This document shows positions 55,701-64,000 of a DNA stretch of 64,000 nucleotides, piece by piece. The stretch comes from Neospora caninum Liverpool (lineage: Eukaryota > Apicomplexa > Conoidasida > Eucoccidiorida > Sarcocystidae): NCBI RefSeq assembly GCF_000208865.1, contig NC_018397.1, positions 3,410,001 through 3,474,000 of the forward strand, read 5' to 3'. The position numbers and the translations under genes are program-made. A model generated the notes under the pieces. The model saw nothing but the letters and a program-made list of their open reading frames with translations, ran no database searches and was not told the DNA's origin. Position 1 is the first letter of the stretch. Each line of letters begins with the position of its first letter.

Positions 55701-57289
55701 CTTTCTTGAAAGACGCGCGAGAGGCAGAAAGACTGCCCCAGACAGAGCGAGCGGACGCGGGCTTTTCGGGCGGCCAAGGGACGGGCATGGTCTCGCGGAG
55801 CACGAACCACGACCCCGGAGCCCTCAACCTGGACGACTCGACTCTCGCTCTGGCTCTGCTGCTGCAGGAGTTGCAGCGCGAGCGAGAAGGACGAGAGGAG
55901 AAACCGGCGACAGAGCCCCCCAAAGAGCAATTTTCGCGGCCGTGCGCCTATCCGTCGTACCGGGGCGAAAACGCCGTCATCGCGCCGTCTGCCGCCGAGG
56001 CGGCTTCGACACTCGTGGAGCGGCGGGATGCGGCCTTTGCCGAAGGCGGCGCGCAGGCCAAACGCTTGTTTCTTTTGGGGGAGACCAATGGACATTCCTA
56101 TCCGTATTCGTCCTTTTCTCCCTACGCGTCGTCCGCCGCTGCTTCGGGGGCGAGACCGCGCGCCGCTTCGGGCGCGACGGGGCGCCAGGAGACGAGACCC
56201 GCGTGTGGCGGAGGGAGACAAGAGAAGGATCTCGGGCCGGCCTCCGGTCCAGTTGGGGGCGCAGCGGAGTGGAAGACGGGGAGAAGAGCGGGAGAGACGC
56301 TGCCGAGATGTCAAGAAGAGGGCGACCGTCGGGTTTCCCTGCCCGCGTCAGACGGGAAGCCGAAGCATTCGCCTCCGTCTCCGTCGCCCAGCTTTTCTCC
56401 GCTTACCGCGCAGCCAGGGATCCCTGGCGCGGCGTTTCCGGCGGAGAAAGTGAGCCCGAGCAACGGGCTGTCCCACTGGGCAGTCGCCGAGGGGACGGGG
56501 GACGAGGGGCCGAGCGAAGCTGCGTCTGCGTGGAAGAAGGACAAAAGGCCCAAGGCCGGAGCTCGACAGGGCGCGCATGCGGAGACGCTGGATCGAACCC
56601 GAGACGGTGCGGCGTCTGTGGAGAGGATCGTGAGGGGCGAGAAAGAAGGGAGGAGAGAGAAAGGTCTGCCGTTCATCGCACCAGTTCCGCCCCCGCCGCC
56701 TCTTCCTCCGGTTCCGCCTCCACCTCCTCGGGGCGAGATGTTTGAGCCGAAAGCTGTCGCGCAGCCGTTTGCAAATCCTTTCCCTTCCCGGAACATTCCT
56801 CAGCCGCCACCCCCACCCCCTGCGCCTTCGCCTCCTCCGCCTTCGCCTCCTCCGCCTCCTCCCGCGTCTCCACTCCCATCTGCGCTTTTTCCACCTTCGT
56901 GCGCGTCTGCAAGCTTTCCTTTGTCTTCCGGTTGCCCCCCGGCGAGCGCTGCCTTTGCAACCTACTCGCGGGGCAACGAAGAAACAAACAGAAATTCGCG
57001 CTTCCTCGCGTCCTCTGTTCCCCAGCAGGCGCTCATTGCTGGTCTCCTCCCGCCACCGGCACAGGGCCCGTCTCCTCTCGCTGTTTTGTCGGCTCTGTCC
57101 AAGCAGCGGGCTGCTGTCTTGGCAGCCACGCTCCCTTCAGAGATCAACGCAGGAAACGGGTTCCTTGCTCCTGCAAACTCTGCACGCTCGCACTATCCGT
57201 CTTCCGTTCCGGCGTTCGCTGACTCTCCCCCGTCCCCGGAGGGAACTGACGTGGCGGGTGGCCGAGGAGCGGAAGGAAGGGAGAAGTAG
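49751..57289 (+). CDS. SPX-RING protein, predicted inositol-phosphate-responsive E3 ubiquitin ligase, 2166 residues
   Basis: Four exons join in phase: 49751-49866, 50458-51597, 51870-52697 and 52873-57289. The N-terminus is an SPX domain: MKFGKSIRREAGKNLRVRYI, then DYKGLKKSIK with the usual Tyr/Lys phosphate-pocket positions. The domain resumes at residues ~384-418 (LRRFVIWNSVAVVKIIKK) after an acidic insert of roughly 200-290 residues. A C3HC4 RING follows with all eight ligands: C676, C679, C692, H694, C697, C700, C717, C720. This order is known from plant NLA/BAH1-type ligases that degrade phosphate transporters. The C-terminal ~1450 residues are a disordered extension with Gln/Leu-rich helices and two proline tracts (~1968-2030). 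E3 activity and inositol-pyrophosphate sensing are inferred from family. The start is the only ATG giving the canonical SPX opening. Confidence 0.9.
56685..56885 (+). repeat. Poly-proline coding tracts in the SPX-RING tail
   Basis: Two CCN-rich segments encode PPPPPLPPVPPPPPRG and, after ~25 residues, a longer Pro/Ser/Ala run. Runs of this type bind profilin, SH3 or WW domains in other proteins. Here they may be simple low-complexity expansion. Confidence 0.85.
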
Positions 57290-60200
57290 GAGAGATGCAG
57301 CCTGGAGACAGACTGGTGTGTATAGAGAGAGCGTTGGGCCTTCGTGGAGGTTTCCTTTCTCCCTTCTTCCTTCACACAGCATGGCGCGCGTTTGGGAAAA
57401 GCAAGGGAGGTCGGAGAGTGCACCGAACTGCACGGCGGGCGCAGTGGAACTGGAGCGACAGCAGATGGGAGGCGAGTTCCTGTACAGGAGTGGGAAGAAG
57501 AGAGAGTGGCGAAAAGGAGTGAATCGGACGGCGAACAAAGACAGAAAGAGCGCCTTCAGAACGGGGCCAGAGAGAAAGGGAAGCGCCAACATGGGAGAAG
57601 CGGCGCGCAGAGAGGGGAGCAAAAAGGAAGGCGACACACGGGAGACAAGAAAGAGAGGATGCAGAGGACAGAGAAGAGGCTGAAAGGACAGGGAGACCCC
57701 GTAAATGTGTGAAGATAGTGAAAAGGGAAAAGAGTGCATGGTAGACGAATCTTCACAAGGCGCAGAAGAAAACAACAGGTTGCAGAGATGAAGCAGTGTG
57801 TGTCACCTTCAAACACCTGTCCTTTTTTTGAAGTTGCAGCTTTGGAGTTCCCGCCAAGGCAGCATGAGGGTCTTTTCCGACTGCTGTTAGCTCTTTGCTG
57901 GTCTGGTCTTGTGTTAAGGGAAATGGATCAGGAGGCGTAGATACACGCGTGGGTGTATATGTATATTTGTCGGGGTGAAAATGTGTATATGTATACAAGA
58001 CGATGGAGATGTGGACATATAAGGAAAAGTGAGGGCGTTTCCATGTAATTGTGAACATGCTTGAAGATGCGTTTTCATGCGCCTGCATGCACCAGATTTT
58101 GTACCTTTATGAGCGCGAGCTTTACCGACCAAAGCAGAGACGATCTAGGCAGCGGTGCGTTCGATATATGGCTCTGGGTACGCTCTCCCGGAAAGTGAAC
58201 CGTTCGTGTACTTTGGGGCCTGCAAACCCGCGTTGCGGAGGTGCCGGAAAAGAAGATTTCGGGCGGTTTCCCGGCGTTCTCCCAGTTGGAGACCCGTTTT
58301 GGACCTGTCTTGGGTGTTTGCTTCTCGTGTATTTTTTGTTCCGGCTTCCTTGTGCATGGGCCACAGGAAGCATTTTTTCGATTTTTGCGGCACTTGTGAG
58401 CAACACCCAAAGCAGGTTCACTCCTGCAAGAGCCGAACAGGACGAGGCAGTCTTTTTTTCCATAGATCTGCGCCCGCTCTCGTGTACATATTTTTTTCGT
58501 AATCAGGTTTCCTGTCCACCGCTTTTCGTGTGCAAAGGCGTGTACATAGAAATGCAAATGTATCGGGGATATCAGTAGACGTGCGTGCGTGTGTAGGTTT
58601 TCGTCCCGGCCAAGTATGACCGTTCAGTCTGTATACAGCATTTGTAAGCGTCTTCCGTATTGGACCCGAACCGTCCGGCTTCGCGTTCGGAACGCTCGAA
58701 AGAGACAGAAACTTCCGCCTCGTCCCAAGAGGCAGAAAGCAGCCTAGAGAAGATTCCGTAGCCGAGGCATGCAAGGGTGTCACGGACATGTTCGAACCAA
58801 GACTCTGGCGCAACATGCACACAAGGGACGCACCTCGAGGGGAGCTGAAGACGACAGAACGCTCGCGCCCCCGAAGCGCAGTCACCGTCGAGACGCCGCT
58901 GGTCCCTGCTTCGGCCATTTCCACACGCAGGACACGTCAGACGCGACAGAAAACCCCGTGAAAAGGGAGTATGTAGAGTGCACTGAGGGAAGCGAGACAG
59001 ACAACACCGGTGTTTTCCGTCCTCGAACTTCCCTAGCTCCGCTGGGGCCTGCGAGCTGTTTGCGAATCTACACGCGTCCAACGCTCAAAGCCATGGGCTG
59101 GTGCACCCGAAAATGAAATCGTCGAGACAAAGATGACAAACGAGTTTCTTCAAAAGGGGTACGTGTACGTTTCGAAGTGCAATAGAACAAGTGTCGCGGC
59201 ACCAGAATTGCCTTTCTTGGTTGTTGGAGACCGTTAGAATGCCACAAGGTACCAGCAAAGAGCTAGAACGTATGTTTCTGTGTCGCTCCATAGCCAATGA
59301 AGGCTGCATAAGGCGGCCTACTTTGTTCCCTATATATACATTGCTTTATATATATATATATATATACATTCGTGTAGACATTTGAATCTGCGGTGCTATA
59401 GAGGTACGTACGAATGCCAGTCTGTTACTAGAGCGATCGATCTACATGGATCAAGGCAGAGGGAACTGCACGCAGATGTGTAGTTGGTTGTCTATGCGTA
59501 ATGATTTGCGTCGCAAGATAATTGATTTCCCTCTGAATGTGCCGGTGGGACTGGTACGTTACGGGCTTCCTCTGTGCGTTTTCTTTTTCCACTGGGCTGC
59601 GATCATCGCTTTGGTGCACTCATCACCCGAGGGTTTGCTTTCCGGCACCCTTTATTGGAAAGGGTGATTCTTGAAACGTCATATGTTCTGTGCAGTGTTT
59701 TGGGCTTCGAGAAACTGGCATTCTTTAGCGTTTTTCTCATCGGTTCTGAAGACTTTCCGGAAAAAGTACGCCCACAGAGTCTCTCAAACTTTGAGGCTGT
59801 TCCGAGTGCTCACGCGCGAGGAAAGATCACCTGGCAGCAACGTCACGCGCATGCCTCAAGATCTCGGGTCTCCCGCCGATCTCCCAACTTTAAACCGCCT
59901 AGTTGCCATCCACTTTTCTCTTTTCCCCCTTTTCTTTTCGTTAGAATCTTCTGGCGACGCTGTCTGACAAGTGTTTTTTTGCTGGAACAAGCCAGCAGAG
60001 ACCAATCGACCCCAGAGATTCGCAAGAACGCGCGAAGACCGAAAGGACGAGGATAACGCCTGCTTTTGCACGTTTCTGTGTCTCTCTCTTGTGACGACTT
60101 CCGAGCTCCTCGTCCTGCTTTTCCCCGCCTAAACTGTTCTTTCTTTTCTCTCGTTTTTCTTTCGTCTCCAAACTGCCTCCTTTTGACGGATATCCCCCGT

Positions 60201-60470
60201 CGTTTCCGTCCGTGACTCGTGCTCTTCCCCAGGCATTCCGCGTCAATCTTTCCCAACCATTCGTTCTCCCCCTCTTTTTTTTGCCTCCGGCCTTTTGCGT
60301 CCTTCACACCAGACCTCCCCGTTCCCTTCGTTTCTTTTCCCGGGGCGTGCGACGCGCCTGGTGTTTTCACTCGTGCTTTTTCCTTGGCAGCAAATCGCTC
60401 GTCCCCCCCCTCTCGGTTTTCGCGTTTCTCTTTTTCCTGGTTTTCTTTTTCTCCCCGTTTTTTCGCGAAG
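57290..60470. other. Intergenic region between SPX-RING and CCDC130 genes
   Basis: This contains the SPX-RING 3' UTR and the CCDC130 promoter and leader. The last ~300 bases are strongly pyrimidine-rich and contain no ATG before 60471. I see no RNA gene or protein family. A (TA)n tract is at 59346-59367. Confidence 0.6.
59346..59367. repeat. (TA)n microsatellite
   Basis: About 11 TA units in intergenic sequence between the SPX-RING and CCDC130 genes. Confidence 0.85.
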
Positions 60471-61439
60471 ATGTCGTCCCTCGAGGCCGTTCGTGCGGAC
60501 GGCTACTACTACGGGCCGGATTACGACCCTCGGAAGCACGGGAGTTTGAATCAGTACAGAGGTTCTCACCCGCTGGGCGAGAGGGCGAAGCGGCTGGAGG
60601 AAGGCATCCTCGTCATCCGCTTCGAAATGCCGTTCAAGGTCTGGTGTACTGGATGTGGATGCGTCATCGACAAGGGCGTGCGCTTCAACGCCGCGAAGAA
60701 ATGCGTCGGCATGCACTTTTCCACCAAGATTCTAGCGTTCGCCTTCGGCTGCCCCAAATGCAAGCAAGAGATCGTCATCACCACGGACCCAAAGAACGCA
60801 GAGTACATTTGCTCCAAAGGCGTGCGGCGAAAGATCGAGACTTTCGACTGCAAAGACGCGGAGACACTCGTGCTGTCTGGCGCCGAGGAACGCGAGAAAA
60901 TGCGCCTCGACCCTATGTTCAAGTTGGATGAACAGGTTTCGCGGCGCACCGACCAGGCGGAGATGGAGCGCGTGATCGAGGAGCTAATCGATCTTTCCGA
61001 GTCGCGGTCGGCAGACGACTACTCGGCGAATCTCGCGCTGAGAGAGCGGCTTCGGTTCCGCCGCGAAAAAGAGGAGCAACTTGCGGGAGAGGTCAGCACC
61101 GTGGGCCCCGTGAAGGCCGCGGCCATGCAGATGAAACACGGGGAAGAGGACCTCGTGCTGGCCAAACAAATCTGCTTTCGCGCGCGGAAGACGCCCCTCG
61201 ACCGCCTCGTCAAGAAAACCGCCATGAAAATGGCGTCGATTTTCGATCGAAAGAACGTCATCCCGAACAAATTCACCTCTTCGGCCCTCCAGGGAAAAGC
61301 ACTCGGCTCAGGGTTCAAACTCGGCCCCTCCGTCACGCGCATTGCAGCGAACAAACCAAAGGAAACGATCGACAAACAGAAAGGCGGCGGCAAACGCATT
61401 CCCGGAACAGGACTCATCGTAAGGAACAAGAACGCGTGA
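60471..61439 (+). CDS. CCDC130: CCDC130/Yju2 (CWC16) family splicing factor
   Basis: A single exon of 322 residues. The N-terminus matches CCDC130: YYYGPDYDPRKHGSLNQYRG, SHPLGERAKRLEEGILVIRF and EMPFKVWCTGC. A zinc-binding arrangement of two CxxC pairs is present (C59/C62 and C94/C97), followed by TDPKNAEYICSKGVRRK. The rest is charged and helical, with a basic tail (KPKETIDKQKGGGKRI). The family acts in the nucleus with the Prp19 complex in activated spliceosomes; Yju2 promotes branching. The HGSLN and SHPLxER signatures favour the CCDC130 branch over CCDC94/Yju2 proper. The start at 60471 is the first ATG and gives the family N-terminus; the frame is open further upstream without an ATG. 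It is shorter than the ~400-residue human protein, missing only the variable tail. Confidence 0.95.
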   Translation: MSSLEAVRADGYYYGPDYDPRKHGSLNQYRGSHPLGERAKRLEEGILVIRFEMPFKVWCTGCGCVIDKGVRFNAAKKCVGMHFSTKILAFAFGCPKCKQEIVITTDPKNAEYICSKGVRRKIETFDCKDAETLVLSGAEEREKMRLDPMFKLDEQVSRRTDQAEMERVIEELIDLSESRSADDYSANLALRERLRFRREKEEQLAGEVSTVGPVKAAAMQMKHGEEDLVLAKQICFRARKTPLDRLVKKTAMKMASIFDRKNVIPNKFTSSALQGKALGSGFKLGPSVTRIAANKPKETIDKQKGGGKRIPGTGLIVRNKNA

Positions 61440-62859
61440 TTCAACAAGAGGATGTGCACTGCCCACGCGTCCACGAGAACGGTTCCACCTTTCTCTTGCT
61501 TCCATACGTGTGGAGGACGAAGGCGGCTTCAGCGAGTTCTGTGGAGACCACAGATACGGGCGATACAGAGAAATCGTCTCTTCTAAACACTCGCCTTCGC
61601 TGTCCCGCGCATGCGACAACAGTAAAAGTAGACGAAGTTCTCCGAAAGGAACGCGTTTCTGCTACTACCCCGGCGGTTTTCCCCAGACGGGCCAGAACTT
61701 CTCTCTCACCCTCTTCTTCCAAACACAGATGCGCTTTTCTTGGAAAGCCTCAAAAATCGCATGCTTGATTGGCATCTGTCAGCCGGGTGCTGACTTTTTG
61801 TTTCTTTTCTCTGCCCTCCAGCCCCCCTCGGTTCTGCGACAGTACGGCACGACCTGGAAAGCAGCGGCGAAGAACGTCTCGCTTCCATCGGTGAATGTTC
61901 AACTCTTGAGCTTTGAATTGTTTTCGCTTTTCTCCTCTCGTTGGTTAAGGCGTTTTCGGCGGCGCACCACAAGGGGCGCCTGGCCTTGCTTGCAGGACGT
62001 GAGGGACTTCCAAACGATAATGTTTTTTTAGGGATTCTCCAGCAAAACGGACGCCAGGTATTTTACTCGGGCATCCCCTCACAGATACACATTCCTACGT
62101 GTAGGCAAGCATGCAGAAACACGTGCGTATATGTGTCGGGTTCGATGCACGTATCATTTGACGTGGAACATCGTGTATCTGGCCGTTTGAACGGCGCACC
62201 GGAATTCCTCTCCGGTAACACCGCTTACGGGATTTTATCCTTTTGAAGGCTTTGGCTAGAACCGGAACTCGCATTTGGAAAAGCGCAAGAATGCGCGTCT
62301 GTTCATGCGGATACGGGGGGTACATAGCAGTGGATACATGTGCATGTACGAATGTGCGTGTATCCACGTGTACATATGAATGACGCATGTAGCGCAATAT
62401 ACGCATGTACATATACATTTGTGCATCTTTGTGATGTGCATCTGGTTGTACATCCACGTAAAGGTATCTGCGTATCTTTATGCGGCCTCCGCATTTGGGT
62501 GGCGTTGGGTGCATCTTGTCAACAGGTCCGTGCTGGGTACTTTTCTTCCGGCCTTTTTTCTGTTCGAGCGAGGATGTACAGATGTTTTCCCTCGCGTAAA
62601 TCGCCACAGACGAATCCGTTGATCCATTCCAAAGACGACCAACGACCTCTGCGGCTCAGGAGTCGCTTCTGAGGCGAGACGAAATCGTACTGTCGCTCAC
62701 CGACTGCTCGTGCTCGTCGTCCATGCCCCATTGAACCGTTTGATACGCCGCGAGTTCCAGAAGACTGGCAGATCATAAAGATATCCAAGGATCAAGGTTG
62801 CGATCGGTCTCCACACAGTCTCCGAAAAGGTGTATATAGATGTATCTTCACAGATATAG

Positions 62860-62905
<46 letters not shown>

Positions 62906-62997
62906 AGTGGTTGCTCTACCCATTGAAGGCATTTATATCAAGGAAGGAATAACTGTATATATGAGTAGATCGGTGTAACCTTGCACATCTTTTGTCC
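61440..62997. other. Intergenic region between convergent CCDC130 and SUN-domain genes
   Basis: The region should hold two 3' UTRs. Sequence from 62300 to 62480 is a degenerate GTACATAT/TGCATGT-rich simple repeat, and a (TA)n tract follows at 62863-62901. I found no further gene. Confidence 0.6.
62863..62901. repeat. (TA)n microsatellite
   Basis: About 19 TA units, roughly 100 bases beyond the stop codon of the SUN-domain gene. Confidence 0.9.
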
Positions 62998-64000
62998 TTA
63001 GGATCCGTCACACCCTAAAACTCTGAGGCCATACAGCCTCGTGCAGGTGGCGCCGTCTCGCGCTGTTAGGACGACTTTGACTTTGTCCGTAATCACACAC
63101 TCTGGCGCAGAGAGTTCGCAGGCGAAGCATTTCTCTAGACGAGCTTCTTCCTGCCCTTCCGTTTCTTCGAATCCGCTTTGCCCCTCTTCGTATGCGCGAC
63201 GGCGGTGACTGCCTGCCTTCCTCCCGCGAGCATGCCTACGGCACTCTGAGTCGTCTTCCGAATTCCCTTGGACGGGTCTTTCGAAGCGTCTCGAGTCCGT
63301 GAGGTCCCACGCGGTTTCCTCGTCTGTTTGTTCTCTTCTTTTCTCGTTCGCTTGCGCGTTCTGTGTTGCCTCTTCCTCCTGCGCAGCCCGAGAAGGTATC
63401 TTTTTCACAGGAAATGTATGCAGAGAGTACTGCCCTCCAGCGGAGCACGGAATGGCAAAGGATCCGACTTCAACCCAGGCCCAGGATTTTGGTTCTTCGG
63501 CACTCGAGTCGCTGCGTGCTTCATGTGCCTCATCTTTCGGCGTTCTTTCCTTTGCTTTCTGTTGTTCGTCCTCGCTTCCCCCGGCGCTCTGCTGTTCCAG
63601 AAGCGCATCACGGGTCACGACTCCGCGCCTCTGTGTCCTTCCTGGGTTTTGGACATCCACGGCAACAAAAACATCGACGCGACGAGGAACCGACGATTCA
63701 CACGCGGAGACGCTTTTCGCACCGGGCCCCAAAAGATTTTTCGTTTCTATTGCTATCGACGCCACAGCGACATGCTGGGGAAGCTGAACCGCGACCTGTC
63801 CCTGCCGCCCTTCAAAGTGGAAGAATTTTTCGTCCGTTACGTCCCATGTTTTGTCCCTTATCAGAACACTTGCATCCATTTCGTGGTCATACAAGGGGAA
63901 GTAATGTGACCAGTTCAAGGGGAAAAGGCCAGACGAAAGGCCAGCCGACAAGGAATCCGCCGCCCTCGGCTTCTCGGCGTCCTCCCCGTCAGTTCCCTCC
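62998..64000 (-). CDS. SUN-domain protein, C-terminal part (5' end outside window)
   Basis: The minus frame is open to the right edge and ends at 62998, so only the last ~333 residues are present. They resemble a SUN (Sad1/UNC-84) domain. The opening is WDVTDEKFFHFEGRQGQVAV, then LPQHVAVASIAIETKNL in the position of the strand that precedes the family's 'PKDFSVYG' region. WVEVGSFAIP and YSLHTFPVKKI follow, and the end is the diagnostic VKVVLTARDGATCTRLYGLR. Two acidic or basic low-complexity inserts (about 50 and 75 residues) interrupt the fold. SUN proteins span the inner nuclear membrane and bind KASH proteins in the perinuclear space; more distant SUN-like proteins are in the ER. The membrane segment and coiled coil would lie upstream, outside the window. 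Confidence 0.75.
   Translation of the reverse strand, partial: EGTDGEDAEKPRAADSLSAGLSSGLFPLNWSHYFPLYDHEMDASVLIRDKTWDVTDEKFFHFEGRQGQVAVQLPQHVAVASIAIETKNLLGPGAKSVSACESSVPRRVDVFVAVDVQNPGRTQRRGVVTRDALLEQQSAGGSEDEQQKAKERTPKDEAHEARSDSSAEEPKSWAWVEVGSFAIPCSAGGQYSLHTFPVKKIPSRAAQEEEATQNAQANEKRREQTDEETAWDLTDSRRFERPVQGNSEDDSECRRHARGRKAGSHRRRAYEEGQSGFEETEGQEEARLEKCFACELSAPECVITDKVKVVLTARDGATCTRLYGLRVLGCDGS

Noticed and set aside
53279..55923. Long minus-strand ORFs of 270-417 codons
   Set aside because: They lie opposite the last SPX-RING exon, whose GC-rich low-complexity codons leave antisense frames open.
60219..60470. N-terminal extension of the CCDC130 frame
   Set aside because: The upstream frame is open but has no ATG and is pyrimidine-rich leader sequence; the family N-terminus starts at 60471.

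Overview
The window reads as nuclear DNA of a tissue-cyst coccidian, most likely Toxoplasma gondii or a close relative (Hammondia, Neospora). The genes are intron-rich with short GT-AG introns and pyrimidine-rich acceptors. The proteins are eukaryotic housekeeping families swollen by acidic, Ser-, Pro- or Arg-rich low-complexity inserts, intergenic spaces are 1-6 kb, and (TA)n/(GA)n microsatellites are common. Species assignment is inference from style; no species marker was tested.

Layout. 1-988 (+): 3' end of an unrecognised gene. 3163-5088 (-): dynactin p25 (DCTN5) with a long repeat-filled N-terminal extension. 5089-7486: intergenic space between divergent DCTN5 and BMS1, carrying a perfect 26-bp inverted repeat. 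7487-15771 (+): BMS1 ribosome-biogenesis GTPase, 12 exons resolved by phase. 15772-21764: gene-poor, but holding a U2 snRNA gene on the minus strand (17576-17765). 21765-28710 (-): a multi-exon coiled-coil protein with Sfi1-like helical repeats. 29727-34061 (-): a 1444-codon Ser-rich ORF that may belong to the same gene. 34062-37037: gene-poor, AT-richer. 37038-47946 (-): a very large RCC1-type seven-bladed propeller protein, ten exons. 49751-57289 (+): a 2166-residue SPX-RING protein, four exons. 60471-61439 (+): CCDC130/Yju2-family splicing factor. 62998-64000 (-): C-terminal part of a SUN-domain protein running off the window.

How the genes relate. They are not an operon or a gene cluster. 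Two are spliceosomal (U2 snRNA and the CCDC130-like factor), one acts in 40S subunit biogenesis (BMS1), and three suggest cytoskeleton or nuclear-envelope roles (dynactin p25, the Sfi1-like coiled-coil protein, the SUN protein). The SPX-RING protein joins a phosphate/inositol-pyrophosphate sensor to an E3 ubiquitin-ligase module and is the most interesting single gene. Exon coordinates were derived by hand from splice consensus, reading phase and family similarity; the first exons of the RCC1 and coiled-coil genes are uncertain.
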